NCBI GenBank assembly: GCA_019635965.1 | Contig: JAHBYK010000004.1 | Location: forward strand, 1 to 64,000 | Direction of reading: 5' to 3' | Origin: Parvibaculum sp. | Lineage (GTDB): Bacteria; Pseudomonadota; Alphaproteobacteria; Parvibaculales; Parvibaculaceae | Length of the DNA stretch: 64,000 nucleotides | Shown here: piece by piece, positions 1 to 9,360 of the stretch | Layout: the number at the start of each line of letters is the position of its first letter | How positions within the stretch are numbered: the stretch's first letter is position 1 | Notes under the pieces: generated by a model | The model's input: the letters and a program-made list of their open reading frames with translations, nothing else | What the model was told of the DNA's origin: nothing | Database searches by the model: none | Position numbers and translations under genes: made by a program

Positions 1-58
1 ATCGATTTGTTGCAGGTGAGCCCGCGATAAAGCGATACTTGCCGCTGCGGAGGCATGA

Positions 59-1723
59 ATGGGATTTGACAGTTTTACGGGACTGCTTGGCGGACTGGGG
101 CTTTTCCTGGTCGGCATGTGGCTGATGACCGACGGGTTGAAAGTCGCCGCAGGGCCGTCGCTGAAGCAGATTCTGGAGCGCTGGACCGATACGCGGATAA
201 AGGGGCTCGCGGCCGGATTTTCGCTGACGGCGCTTGTACAGTCGTCGAGCGCCGTCACGGTGGCGGCCATCGGATTCGTCAATGCGGGCGTTTTGACGCT
301 CGGCCATGCGGTCTGGGTCATCTTCGGCGCCGCCGTCGGGACGACCATGACGGGCTGGATCGTTTCCGCTGTCGGTTTCAACGTCGATATCAAGGTGCTG
401 GCGCTGCCTGCTATCGGCGTCGGCATGATCCTGCGGCTCACCGCGCCGAGCGGCCCGCGCGGCGCCATAGGCGAAGCTATTGCGGGCTTCGGGATTTTCT
501 TTCTCGGCGTTTCGATTCTGAAGGACTCGTTCGAGGGCGTTGCCACTGCGATGAATCTGGAGACGCTGCGGGGCGCCGGTTTTCTGCATTATGTGCTTTT
601 CGTGTTTGCCGGTTTATCGATCACTGCGCTGGCGCAGTCGTCGAGCGCCTCGATTACGATTGCGCTTTCGGCGGTCTCCGGCGGGCTGATCGATATTCAG
701 ACCGGTGCGGCGATGGTCATTGGTGCGAATATCGGGACGACGGTAACGGGCATTCTCGCCGTACTTGACGCCACCTCGAATGCGAAGCGAGTGGCGGCGG
801 GGCATTTTATCTTCAATCTGTCGTCGGCTACGATTGCCTGTTTCTTGCTACCGGTCTTTTTCTGGGGATTTTCGTGGATGAGCGCGAAGGGGTGGGACCT
901 GCCTGCGCCCGCGATGGTCCTTGCGATCTTCCATACAAGCTTCAATCTGCTTGGCTTGCTCTCCGTCTGGTTCTGGGCGGACCGGATGGTCGAATGGCTG
1001 AAGACCCGCTTCGTTTCGCAGGAGGAAAGCGAAACGAGGCCGCAGCATCTCGACCGGACGCTGCAAGACATGCCGCCGCTCGCGGCGGCGAGCCTTCTGC
1101 TCGAACTGCGCAGGTTTGGCGGCATTACAAGCGGGATGGTGGCCGAGTATCTGAAGACGCCGCTTCTCAAGGCAGCACAGGTTAAACTACGCGTGCTCCC
1201 TCTCGGGCAACTATCGGAAGCCATCAGCGATTATGCCGCCTCCATGTCGGCAGCGCGGCTGCCGGACAGATTGCCGGACGCATTGGCGCACGCGCTGCGC
1301 GCGCTGCAGCACTACAACGGGATGGTTCATGAGTTGCAGGAACTCATGGATCATTCGGTGGATGTACAACAATTGCCGGACGATCTGGCTGCGTCGATGA
1401 GAGCCTACCGGACTGCGCTCGCCGAACTTCTCGACGCACCTTCATTGACCGACGGCGAGGCTCTTTCGGCGCGCGGAGCGGAATTCGAACTGGAATACCA
1501 GCGGATAAAAGACGAGGTACTTAAGGCGGCCTCACGAGGCGGGCTTGCACATCTGGCGATTCTTGACGATGCGGTTCGAGAGGCGGACCTCATCCGCCGG
1601 ATTTCCCATCACGCGGTGCGTGCCGCCATGCGGATCGAGGCGGCGGAAGCCATCGTTGCGCCGCATAAGCGAGACGACATGCCACCGCCGCAAGTCGCCG
1701 AAGCCGTCGCGCGCAACGAATAG
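59..1723 (+). CDS. Na/Pi cotransporter family protein (NptA/PhoU-like)
   Basis: Inner-membrane sodium-coupled phosphate transporter. The 554-residue protein has two inverted membrane repeats, each carrying the QSSSA signature of the SLC34/NptA family (residues 61-65 and 193-197), followed by Gly-rich GTT motifs. The soluble C-terminal part (about 330-554) is helical and looks like the PhoU-type domain these proteins usually carry. The GGAGG at 48-52 sits six bases before the ATG, which supports the start. Direction of transport (uptake or phosphate-linked export) cannot be told from sequence. It runs toward the minus-strand hydrolase with a 3-base gap. Confidence 0.9.
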   Translation: MGFDSFTGLLGGLGLFLVGMWLMTDGLKVAAGPSLKQILERWTDTRIKGLAAGFSLTALVQSSSAVTVAAIGFVNAGVLTLGHAVWVIFGAAVGTTMTGWIVSAVGFNVDIKVLALPAIGVGMILRLTAPSGPRGAIGEAIAGFGIFFLGVSILKDSFEGVATAMNLETLRGAGFLHYVLFVFAGLSITALAQSSSASITIALSAVSGGLIDIQTGAAMVIGANIGTTVTGILAVLDATSNAKRVAAGHFIFNLSSATIACFLLPVFFWGFSWMSAKGWDLPAPAMVLAIFHTSFNLLGLLSVWFWADRMVEWLKTRFVSQEESETRPQHLDRTLQDMPPLAAASLLLELRRFGGITSGMVAEYLKTPLLKAAQVKLRVLPLGQLSEAISDYAASMSAARLPDRLPDALAHALRALQHYNGMVHELQELMDHSVDVQQLPDDLAASMRAYRTALAELLDAPSLTDGEALSARGAEFELEYQRIKDEVLKAASRGGLAHLAILDDAVREADLIRRISHHAVRAAMRIEAAEAIVAPHKRDDMPPPQVAEAVARNE

Positions 1724-1726
1724 GGC

Positions 1727-2599
1727 TCAGCGCGCCACACGGTCGAGGAAGCTGTCGATGGCGGCAAGGACTTCCGGCTCGTCGAGGAAGGGGGCGTGGC
1801 CGCGGTCCTTTGCCGTTACGGCTGAAACGTTCGGATAATCCCTGGTCATGCGGGCAACGATGTCCTCACTGAGCAGGTCGGAGTTCTCGCCGCGCACAAC
1901 CAGCACAGGCTTCTGGGCCAATGCGCCGAATTGCGGCCACATGGTGGGCACGTCGCCATTCGAGGCTTCCATGCCTTTGCGCATGGCGGTGCCGATCTTC
2001 GGGTCGTAGTCGAGCTTCGGGGCGCCATGTTCTTCCGCAAAGGTGCGGCGGCTGAAGGCCCGCCATTCCTCGGCGGTGAGGTTTGGAAATTCGCGCTCGT
2101 TCATCATGCGCAGTTTGACGGCAGCCTCGTCCCAGGTCTGCGGCGTTTCCATGATGCCGACATAGCCGGCGATACGCTCGATGCCCTTTCTTTCGAGTTC
2201 GGGGCCGATGTCATTGAGGATCGCCGCCTTGATGACAGTGGGCCGGAAGGCGGCAAGCGCCATGGTCACGATACCGCCGCGCGATGTGCCGATGAACACC
2301 GCCTGGCCGATGCCCGCTGCGCCCATCAGGTCAAGTGTGTCCATCATTTCATGGGCGGGTGTGTAGTCGGCCCAGTTGTCGCAATAGGCCGAACGTCCAC
2401 GGCCCCGGAAATCCGGGCAGAGGACGCGGTGCTTCGGCGCGAGATGCGACGCAAGTGTGTCGAAATCCTTTGAATTTCGCGTGAGGCCGGGCAGGCAGAT
2501 GACAGGCGCGCCCGGTGCGGCCCGGTCGCCATAGTCGCGGGCATAGAGTTTCAGACCATCCTGGCCGGTGTAGAACAGGTCACGAAAGGAAGCGGCCAT
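1727..2599 (-). CDS. alpha/beta hydrolase
   Basis: Cytoplasmic alpha/beta-fold hydrolase of 290 residues with no signal peptide. The nucleophile elbow is GTSRGG (Ser106). A DFRGRGRS segment is typical of the fold, and the likely acid and base lie in the SDLLSED and DRGHAPF segments near the C-terminus. The family includes esterases, C-C bond hydrolases, epoxide hydrolases and haloperoxidase-like enzymes. The substrate is not identifiable. It stands alone between two unrelated genes. Confidence 0.8.
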   Translation of the reverse strand: MAASFRDLFYTGQDGLKLYARDYGDRAAPGAPVICLPGLTRNSKDFDTLASHLAPKHRVLCPDFRGRGRSAYCDNWADYTPAHEMMDTLDLMGAAGIGQAVFIGTSRGGIVTMALAAFRPTVIKAAILNDIGPELERKGIERIAGYVGIMETPQTWDEAAVKLRMMNEREFPNLTAEEWRAFSRRTFAEEHGAPKLDYDPKIGTAMRKGMEASNGDVPTMWPQFGALAQKPVLVVRGENSDLLSEDIVARMTRDYPNVSAVTAKDRGHAPFLDEPEVLAAIDSFLDRVAR

Positions 2600-2674
2600 T
2601 CGAAGGCTCTCCGCGCTGTTGCGAGGCAGCGATCATGTTCAAGCAGAGGCGTGGCGGCAAGTGCCAAAACCGGC

Positions 2675-4960
2675 TCAGCGATCTTCCGCTTCGATCACCG
2701 GAGACATGCCCCTCGCCGGGGATGCGACGGGTTTCGGCGTGGTCGATACCGGAATGGCCGCCGGTGCCAAGGTGGACTCCGAGCCGGGAGGCGCCAGCGG
2801 AATATTGCCGGGACGGGGCGTCGGCGCCGGGTCGGTTATGGGTGTCGAACCCGTATGACGGCGAAGATCCTGATCTATGCGGATCGGCTGCGGGGCGCCA
2901 TTGAGACGGCCACGATAGACCTCAAGATTTTCCATTACGCGCTGGACATAGTTCCGCGTTTCGGAAAAAGGGATGCTCTCGATCCAGTCGACCGGATCGA
3001 CGGCGGTCGAGCGCGGGTCGCCAAAGCGGTTGACCCACTGGCGCACACGCGACGAGCCTGCATTGTAGGCGGCAATGCTCATGATGTAGGAGCCGCCGAA
3101 ATCGTTTTCGACGAGATCGCCGAGATGCGCGGCGCCAAGCGTCGCGTTGTAGACGGGATCGTTCAGCCGCTTCTGGTCGTAGGGCAGGCCGACCTGCTTT
3201 GCGACGATGCGCGCCGTACCCGGCATGAGCTGCATGAGGCCGCGGGCACCCGCAGGGCTCAGTGCGTTCGGATCGAATTCGCTTTCCTGACGGGACAGAC
3301 CATAGACGAGCGCCTTTTCGACCGGCGGTCCACGATGCGTCCATGAAGGCATGGCGTCGGTCGGATAGGCATGGTCGGCGATGATGATGTTCCGGGAGAG
3401 GGCGTTCTTGGCGATGCGCAGCGAGAGCTTGCGGTCGCCGAAATTCAGTGCCAGCTCGGAAAGCGCGATGAGTTCAGCCTTGTTCTCCAGCGTATTGGAC
3501 AGATGAAGCATCACCGCCCAGAGTTCGCGCTCCCGGTCCATGTCCTTGAGAATACGCGCGGCGCGCACAAGGTCGCGGTCGGAAAATTGCTTGAGCGTAT
3601 TCGCATCGCGGGGCGGCTCGGCGGGGAGCACGAGCTTCACGTCCACGCCGCGGCTGGCAAGGGCAGCCTTGGCGAGCTGGCCGTAAAATGTAGTCGGGTA
3701 GGCGGCGGCCATGTTGAAGTAACGGTCGGCCTCTGCCTGCTTGCCGGCCGCCGATGCCGCGCGCGCGGACCAGTATTCGGCGCGCGCCTTGCTGATGGGC
3801 GTGGAGACGCCGGCCTCGAGCTTCCGGAAATGCTCATAGGCCATGTCGGGCTTGTTCAGGAACTGAAGTGCAATCCAGCCGGCCATGAATTCGGCATCGG
3901 CAAAGTCGACACCCTCGCTCAAGCCGCTGCCGGCGGCAATCTGATAGGCCTGCATGTAAAGGCCGTCTGCGAGCGCCTTGCGGGCGATAATGCGCCGCTC
4001 GATCCACCAGGTTTCGGGTTTCACGAGCTTGTGCGGCTCCGTCGGCGCCGTCAGAAGCAGCGGCAGGGCATTGTGATCGTTGCCGCGCTGGCGCTCGTAG
4101 CGCACCTGTTCATAGATCAGGCCAGGATCAGCACGGAGCGCGGGCGGCACCTGCGAGAGCGCGGCCTGAGCGCGGCTTGAGCCGGAAATGAATTCGATAC
4201 GGGCATCGGCGAGGGCCCTTGCTTCCTGGCCGAGCAGCGCCGCGGTGGTTCGGGCATCGGAGGTGCGGCGCTCCCAGAGCAGGCGAGCAAGCCTTTTCTG
4301 CTGCGCATCCGTGTTCAGATGCTGGCTGAAGGCGGCCAGGATTTCCTTTTGCCGGGCGGGCGAAAAATCGTTTTCGATCCAGGCACGGCGAATCCATTCC
4401 GCGCCCTCTGCCGTCCGGCCCATTTCGATCAGCGCCTTGCCATATCGAATCCGGCCTTCTCCCGTCTCCGGCCCGTTTGCCGAGAACCATTCGACAAGGT
4501 CCTCATTCGACATGGGATAGGACAGGAGGGCGCGTTCGGCGCGGAGATTGAGCGTCGCCATACGGGGCCAGCCGGGATTGGCATCCGTGAAGGCGACAAT
4601 TTCGGAGAACGTGGCGTTGCTGTTGTCGGAAATCAGCCGTGACCAGTTCACGAGCTTTATGGCTACCGGGTCCGAGACTTGAGACAGGTACCGGCTGGCG
4701 GCGATCCAGTTGCCGCGATCCGATTCCGCAAAGGCCGAACGCAGGGCGCCGATCTGGGCCGCGCTGAGGCCCGAATAGGCACCCGGTGTTGCCGCCTTTG
4801 CGGCCGGTGGGGCTGCCACTGGGGCCGCCGCTGCGGGCGCTGATTTTCCGTCGGGCCGCGCAAGGGGGACGGTCGAAGCGGCTGCGCCTGCCGATGTGGC
4901 GGCCAGCGCCGCCAGGGAGAGAGCCGCAAGCCTTAGACGCTTCACCGAGGACATTGCCAT
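2675..4960 (-). CDS. slt: soluble lytic murein transglycosylase
   Basis: Periplasmic enzyme that cleaves the MurNAc-GlcNAc bond of peptidoglycan to give 1,6-anhydro ends. The 761 residues start with a signal peptide (basic SSVKRLRL, hydrophobic Ala-rich core, to about residue 29), then an Ala/Pro-rich linker. A long helical-repeat region resembling the U-domain of Slt70 follows, then the lysozyme-like SLT domain (about 540-690). The catalytic Glu is Glu559 in SRQESEFD, followed by the family motif GLMQLMPGTA. A Pro-rich tail closes the protein. The second Met (residue 3) is an equally good start. Divergent from dapA. Confidence 0.9.
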   Translation of the reverse strand: MAMSSVKRLRLAALSLAALAATSAGAAASTVPLARPDGKSAPAAAAPVAAPPAAKAATPGAYSGLSAAQIGALRSAFAESDRGNWIAASRYLSQVSDPVAIKLVNWSRLISDNSNATFSEIVAFTDANPGWPRMATLNLRAERALLSYPMSNEDLVEWFSANGPETGEGRIRYGKALIEMGRTAEGAEWIRRAWIENDFSPARQKEILAAFSQHLNTDAQQKRLARLLWERRTSDARTTAALLGQEARALADARIEFISGSSRAQAALSQVPPALRADPGLIYEQVRYERQRGNDHNALPLLLTAPTEPHKLVKPETWWIERRIIARKALADGLYMQAYQIAAGSGLSEGVDFADAEFMAGWIALQFLNKPDMAYEHFRKLEAGVSTPISKARAEYWSARAASAAGKQAEADRYFNMAAAYPTTFYGQLAKAALASRGVDVKLVLPAEPPRDANTLKQFSDRDLVRAARILKDMDRERELWAVMLHLSNTLENKAELIALSELALNFGDRKLSLRIAKNALSRNIIIADHAYPTDAMPSWTHRGPPVEKALVYGLSRQESEFDPNALSPAGARGLMQLMPGTARIVAKQVGLPYDQKRLNDPVYNATLGAAHLGDLVENDFGGSYIMSIAAYNAGSSRVRQWVNRFGDPRSTAVDPVDWIESIPFSETRNYVQRVMENLEVYRGRLNGAPQPIRIDQDLRRHTGSTPITDPAPTPRPGNIPLAPPGSESTLAPAAIPVSTTPKPVASPARGMSPVIEAEDR

Positions 4961-5122
4961 CGAGGTGTTTTACCTGACCAGTATGAGCCGAACCTCACCT
5001 GCGCTGCGGACTCTGGGGGAGGCCGGGCGCGGTGCCGCTGACGGTATGGCGGCACTGCCTCAGCCTGCCATTCAGTCGTTTAATTGAGTCTAATCGTGGG
5101 GCCATATGCGCCGCAACAGGAA

Positions 5123-5160
5123 CCGGACGGCGGGACGGGCAGTTTTCTTGCCGCGTCCGG
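5123..5160 (+). other. hairpin in the dapA leader
   Basis: Inverted repeat CCGGACG (5123-5129) and CGTCCGG (5154-5160) with a 24-base loop, about 85 bases before the dapA start. No T-run follows, so it is not a terminator. It could be a leader structure or chance in GC-rich DNA. Confidence 0.3.
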
Positions 5161-5244
5161 GACTTGCGGCTATGTTGCGCGCCTTCGGGAACCGCCCGAA
5201 AGGAGCCCCCGGAAAGGTTAACCCGGGGTAACGGAGCCAAAGCC

Positions 5245-6120
5245 ATGTTCAAGGGATCGTTCACTGCACTCATTACGCCGTTCAAGGGCGGCAAGGTTGA
5301 TGAGGCCGCGTTCGTGAAACTTGTGGAATGGCAGATCGAGCAGGGTACTCATGGCCTCGTGCCCTGCGGCACGACCGGCGAATCCCCGACGCTGTCGCAT
5401 GACGAACACAAGCGCGTCGTGAAGCTCTGCATCGAGACGGCCCGCGGGCGGGTTCCGGTGATCGCCGGTGCGGGCTCGAACAATACGGTCGAGGCGATCG
5501 AGCTGACCGCTTTCGCCAAGGAAGCGGGCGCCGATGCCGTACTGAGCGTGACCGGCTATTACAACAAGCCGTCGCAGGAAGGCATCTACCAGCACTTCAA
5601 GGCGGTGAACGATGCCGTCGACATTCCGATCATCCTCTACAACATTCCCGGACGAACCATCGTGGACATCTCGCTCGAGACGATGACGCGGCTTTTCGAG
5701 CTGAAGAATGTGGTGGGCGTGAAGGATGCAACGGCGAACATTGCGCGGGTGAGCCTGCAGCGCCAGGCGATGGGCCCCGAGTTCTGCCAGCTCTCGGGCG
5801 AGGATGCGACCGCTCTTGCCTTCAACGCGCATGGCGGCGTCGGCTGCATTTCGGTTACGGCGAATCTCGCGCCGAAGCTCTGCGCCGAATTCCAGGAAGC
5901 GACACTTGCCGGCGATTTCGCCAAGGCGCTCGAGATACAAGACCGGCTGATGCCGCTCCACAATTCGCTCTTCATCGACCCCAATCCGGCGCCGGTGAAG
6001 TATGGTGCAAGCCTGCTCGGCCTCTGCGAAAACGAAATCAGGCTTCCGCTGGTGACAGCGAGCGCCCCGGTACAGGACAAGGTGCGGGACGCGATGCGGA
6101 GTGCCGGCCTCCTCAACTGA
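5245..6120 (+). CDS. dapA: 4-hydroxy-tetrahydrodipicolinate synthase
   Basis: Condenses pyruvate with aspartate semialdehyde, the first committed step of lysine and meso-diaminopimelate synthesis. The 291 residues are the standard family length. Visible active-site residues are the GTTGES loop (42-47), Tyr132 and Arg137 in YNIPGRT, and the Schiff-base Lys160 in GVKDAT. The frame is open from 5032, but the [13 protein letters not shown] start at 5245 matches the family N-terminus. smpB follows 25 bases downstream, a gene pair common in alphaproteobacteria. Confidence 0.97.
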   Translation: MFKGSFTALITPFKGGKVDEAAFVKLVEWQIEQGTHGLVPCGTTGESPTLSHDEHKRVVKLCIETARGRVPVIAGAGSNNTVEAIELTAFAKEAGADAVLSVTGYYNKPSQEGIYQHFKAVNDAVDIPIILYNIPGRTIVDISLETMTRLFELKNVVGVKDATANIARVSLQRQAMGPEFCQLSGEDATALAFNAHGGVGCISVTANLAPKLCAEFQEATLAGDFAKALEIQDRLMPLHNSLFIDPNPAPVKYGASLLGLCENEIRLPLVTASAPVQDKVRDAMRSAGLLN

Positions 6121-6145
6121 GGGGCGGGAAGGAAACAGGCGAGCC

Positions 6146-6643
6146 ATGTCCTCCAAAAGCGGCGGCGCCAAGAAGAAGCCGGGCGACGGCAGCAAGATCA
6201 TTGCCGACAACCGCAAGGCGCGCTTCAACTACAGCATCACCGAGACCTTCGAGGCGGGCATCGAGCTCAAGGGCAGCGAGGTAAAGTCGCTGCGCACGGG
6301 GCAGGGCAGTCTCAACGAGGCCTATGCCCATGCGACGAAGGATGGCGAGATCATGCTGGTCAACGCCTATATCCCCGTCTATCTGCAGGCCAACCGCTTC
6401 AACCACGAGACACGCCGGCCGCGCAAGCTGCTGCTTCACCGGCGCGAGATCGACAAGCTGACTGCTGCCGTGCAGCGGCAGGGCATGACCATCGTTCCGC
6501 TGCGGATGTATTTCAACGACAAGGGCTTTGTGAAGGTCGAGATCGGACTCGCACAGGGCAAGAAGCTTGCCGACAAGCGCGAGACGCTGAAGGAGCGCAG
6601 CTGGGAGCGCGACAAGGCGCGGCTGATGCGCGAGAAGGGCTGA
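6146..6643 (+). CDS. smpB: SsrA-binding protein SmpB
   Basis: Binds tmRNA and delivers it to stalled ribosomes for trans-translation. The 165 residues start with a Lys-rich stretch and then show the conserved [11 protein letters not shown] and [13 protein letters not shown] motifs of the beta-barrel. The basic C-terminal tail ([18 protein letters not shown]) normally enters the decoding centre. The upstream extension of the frame to 6101 overlaps dapA and lacks family similarity, so the ATG at 6146 is used. No tmRNA gene was seen in the window. Confidence 0.96.
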   Translation: MSSKSGGAKKKPGDGSKIIADNRKARFNYSITETFEAGIELKGSEVKSLRTGQGSLNEAYAHATKDGEIMLVNAYIPVYLQANRFNHETRRPRKLLLHRREIDKLTAAVQRQGMTIVPLRMYFNDKGFVKVEIGLAQGKKLADKRETLKERSWERDKARLMREKG

Positions 6644-6649
6644 GGCCCA

Positions 6650-7297
6650 TTACCTTTCAAGGTGGATCTTGATATCGCGGAAGACGCCGTGGAACATTTC
6701 CGGCGTGAGGCGGCGCGTGTTCGTGTTGTAGCGCGAGCAATGATAGCTGTCGAACAGTGTGATGCCGCCGGGAATCTCGTGCGTGGCGCCGTGAGCGAAA
6801 GGAGCGGCCGTCTTGCGAACATTGAGGGCGGAGAGGACCGCGTCATGCGCGATGCGGCCGAGCGCCAGAACGGCTTTCAGGTCCGGCAGGCCTGCCAAGC
6901 GGGATTTGAGAAAGCCGAGACAGTTCTTTGCCTCCGCGGGCGTCGGCTTGTTCTGCGGCGGCACGCAGCGCACAGCGTTGGTAATCATCGCGCCCTTGAG
7001 TTCGAGCCCATCATCGGGGCTGGCGCCGTAGATACCTTTCGCGAAACCGAATTCGATCAATGTGCCGTAGAGAAGATCGCCGGCGTAATCGCCGGTGAAG
7101 GGGCGGCCCGTGCGGTTTGCGCCCTGCACGCCGGGCGCGAGGCCGACGATCAGCAGGCGCGCATTTGCATCGCCGAAGGATGGGACCGGCGCATTGAACC
7201 AGTCCGGATGCGCGGCGTCATTGTCGCGGCGATAAGCGACGAGGCGTGGACAGAGCGGACAGTCGAGCGGAGCTTCCGCCGGATATGCTGGCGGCAT
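6650..7297 (-). CDS. uracil-DNA glycosylase, family 5 (UdgB-like)
   Basis: Removes uracil, and in this family often hypoxanthine, from DNA as the first step of base excision repair. The 215-residue protein has GLAPGVQGANRTGRPFTGD, the motif-A region of family 5, which lacks the catalytic polar residue of family 1. Four cysteines suit a 4Fe-4S cluster: two in CPLC near residue 20, one in RCVPP and one in KNCLGF. It lies 3 bases downstream of the NYN gene on the same strand, so the two are probably co-transcribed. Confidence 0.85.
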   Translation of the reverse strand: MPPAYPAEAPLDCPLCPRLVAYRRDNDAAHPDWFNAPVPSFGDANARLLIVGLAPGVQGANRTGRPFTGDYAGDLLYGTLIEFGFAKGIYGASPDDGLELKGAMITNAVRCVPPQNKPTPAEAKNCLGFLKSRLAGLPDLKAVLALGRIAHDAVLSALNVRKTAAPFAHGATHEIPGGITLFDSYHCSRYNTNTRRLTPEMFHGVFRDIKIHLER

Positions 7298-7300
7298 GCT

Positions 7301-7921
7301 TCAGGCCCGGGCGGGGCTGTTGTCGAATTCGTCCTCGTCGTCGTCATATTCGTAATCGTCATCATTGCGGAGCGGCGGCGCCGGGCGTTCCGAATGACTG
7401 CGGCCGATTGCTTCGCGCATGGATTCGAGGTCGACATACTGATCTGCCTGACGGCGAAGCTCGTCGGCGATCATGGGGGGCTGGCTGCGCATGGTCGAAA
7501 CCACGGTGACGCGCTTGCCCTTGCGTTGGAGCGCATCGACGAGCCGGCGAAAATCGCCATCGCCTGAAAAGATGATCATGTGATCGAGCTTGTCGGCGAT
7601 TTCGAGCGCGTCGATTGCCAATTCGATATCCATATTGCCCTTGATGCGGCGGCGGCCGCTCGCATCCGTGAATTCCTTGGCGGGCTTGGTCACCACCGAA
7701 TAGCCGTTGTAGTCGAGCCAGTCGATCAGCGGGCGCAGCGGCGAATATTCCTGATCTTCGAGCAGGGCGGTGTAGTAAAAGGCGCGGATGAGCGTTCCCT
7801 TGCTGCGGAAATGATCGAGAAGGCGCTTGTAGTCGATATCGAAGCCGAGGCCGCGGGCGGCGGAATAAAGATTGGCGCCATCGATGAAAAGGGCCATTCG
7901 TTCATGCGGATAAAAAATCAT
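7301..7921 (-). CDS. NYN-domain (LabA/DUF88-type) putative ribonuclease
   Basis: PIN-like NYN domain, a metal-dependent nuclease fold. Conserved acidic positions are visible in ALFIDGANL near residue 10, GNMDIELAIDA and FSGDGDF. The N-terminal domain (about 8-165) is followed by a low-complexity tail rich in Asp/Glu/Tyr (about 180-206). Start could be residue 1 or the Met before ALFIDG. Members include LabA-like regulators and RNA-decay enzymes. The substrate here is unknown. It is the upstream partner of the UDG gene. Confidence 0.8.
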   Translation of the reverse strand: MIFYPHERMALFIDGANLYSAARGLGFDIDYKRLLDHFRSKGTLIRAFYYTALLEDQEYSPLRPLIDWLDYNGYSVVTKPAKEFTDASGRRRIKGNMDIELAIDALEIADKLDHMIIFSGDGDFRRLVDALQRKGKRVTVVSTMRSQPPMIADELRRQADQYVDLESMREAIGRSHSERPAPPLRNDDDYEYDDDEDEFDNSPARA

Positions 7922-8107
7922 TCAAAAACTCCAACCAGCAATGCGGTTACACGAAAAGATCTGACGGTGATTCAGCGAGGATCGCAAAGGTTTCTTGACG
8001 TGACTTAGTACCGGATTAGCAGATCACGCAAGATTTTCGGCACCGTCTAGAAAGATGATCCCGGGATATTGCGTGGATAGACTTGAAAATCAGCCGGTTT
8101 GATCTCG

Positions 8108-8638
8108 ATGGATAAAATCTTCATTGCACTTGGCGCCAATCTTCCTGGTAGCGAAGGAAGGCCGGAGGCGACGCTCCGGGCGGCGCTGAACCTGATGCCG
8201 GCATTCGGCATTCGTGTCGTGCGTGCGGCGCCCTTCTATCGGACGCCGGCGCTTTCCGACTATGTGCAGCCTGATTATGTTAATTCGGTGGCTCAAATCG
8301 AGGCAGCCGAGCCTCCCGAGGCGCTTTTAAGGTCGCTGCACCGGATCGAGGCCCTGTTTGGCAGGGTGCGGCAGGACCGCTGGGCGCCCAGAGTGATCGA
8401 TCTCGATTTGCTGGACTACAAGGGATTGGTGACGCCCGGCAGGGACGGCCGGAGCGGGGTGCCCGGAATGGCAATTGCCTTGCCGCATCCGGGGATTAGC
8501 GGGCGCAGCTTCGTGCTTGTGCCCCTCCGGGATGTTGCGCCGGGCTGGCGCCACCCTGTCAGTGGTGAGAGTGTGGAGCGGCTGATTGCCGGGCTGGCGC
8601 CCGAAGAACTTGCCCGTATTCGCCGAGCAGAGGGCTGA
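8108..8638 (+). CDS. folK: 2-amino-4-hydroxy-6-hydroxymethyldihydropteridine diphosphokinase
   Basis: Transfers pyrophosphate from ATP to the pterin in folate synthesis. The 176 residues show FIALGANLPGSEG at the N-terminus, VAQIEA, and the HPPK signature RWAPRVIDLDLLDY, followed by LPHPGI. A TTG three codons upstream (8099) is an alternative start, but the ATG at 8108 places FIALG where the family has it. folP and folB are not nearby. Confidence 0.93.
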   Translation: MDKIFIALGANLPGSEGRPEATLRAALNLMPAFGIRVVRAAPFYRTPALSDYVQPDYVNSVAQIEAAEPPEALLRSLHRIEALFGRVRQDRWAPRVIDLDLLDYKGLVTPGRDGRSGVPGMAIALPHPGISGRSFVLVPLRDVAPGWRHPVSGESVERLIAGLAPEELARIRRAEG

Positions 8639-8675
8639 AATTGTCGCAGATATGGCTCTAAGAGCCTGTTCTTGC

Positions 8676-8704
8676 TTGCTTTCTGCGTGTTCAGCCCCTA
8701 CATA
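8676..8704 (+). promoter_or_regulatory. candidate sigma-70 promoter for rpoZ
   Basis: TTGCTT at 8676-8681, a 17-base spacer, and TACATA at 8699-8704, about 41 bases before the rpoZ ATG. Confidence 0.4.
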
Positions 8705-8745
8705 CAGGGCCAAATCAGGTTCCTGAAAAACTGGAGTTTTGTGCA

Positions 8746-9171
8746 ATGGCCCGCGTGACCGTTGAAGACTGCGTCGACAAGGTGCCCAATCGCTTCGAGC
8801 TGGTTCTGCTCTCGGCGCACCGGGCGCGTGCCATGTCGGCGGGCGCGGAGCTGACCGTTGACCGCGACAATGACAAGAACCCGGTCGTGGCGCTGCGCGA
8901 GATCGCCGAGCGGACCATTACGCCGGATGCCCTGCGCGAGGATCTCATCAGCTCCATGCAGAGCCGTGTGGATACGGAAGAGCCCGAAGTCGAGAATATG
9001 CAGCTTCTCATGGCGGGCGAGACCAGCGTCGAGGTTCAGGACACGTTCGGTTCGACCGAGGGTGGCGGGGACCGCATGAGCGAAGAAGAGCTTCTCCGGG
9101 CCATCCAGAGCCAGATCGATTCGCCGCAGCAGAAATCCGCCGATGCGGACGATATGGACGGGGAAGACTGA
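8746..9171 (+). CDS. rpoZ: DNA-directed RNA polymerase omega subunit
   Basis: Small subunit that folds and stabilises beta-prime. The N-terminus [20 protein letters not shown] and the RARAMSAGA helix are the family signature. At 141 residues it is longer than the roughly 90-residue E. coli protein, with an acidic, Gln/Ser-rich C-terminal extension as is common in alphaproteobacteria. In many genomes rpoZ precedes spoT/rsh, as here, but a terminator separates the two in this window. Confidence 0.95.
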   Translation: MARVTVEDCVDKVPNRFELVLLSAHRARAMSAGAELTVDRDNDKNPVVALREIAERTITPDALREDLISSMQSRVDTEEPEVENMQLLMAGETSVEVQDTFGSTEGGGDRMSEEELLRAIQSQIDSPQQKSADADDMDGED

Positions 9172-9225
9172 GAACGGGTAATCCGGGCCGGAGGACGGCC
9201 TCAAGGCCCAGACGCTATTCGGTTC

Positions 9226-9263
9226 AAGCGCCGCCCGGCCGCAAGGTATGGGGCGGCGCTTTT
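9226..9263 (+). terminator. Rho-independent terminator after rpoZ
   Basis: GCGCCGCCC (9228-9236) pairs with GGGCGGCGC (9251-9259), extended by two A-T pairs, with a 14-base loop and a TTTT run at 9260-9263. It lies 55 bases past the rpoZ stop and about 100 bases before rsh. Confidence 0.75.
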
Positions 9264-9360
9264 CGTTTCGGGATGGGGCCGGCTTGCGTGTTTTGGCCGC
9301 ATGGCCGGCGGCCATGGATGTTAGGATTGTTGCAAGGAAGGCTACGGGAGAATCGAAGGC

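Noticed and set aside
697-1224. Long minus-strand frame inside the Na/Pi cotransporter gene
   Set aside because: Shadow of a well-supported membrane protein gene, with no family features of its own.
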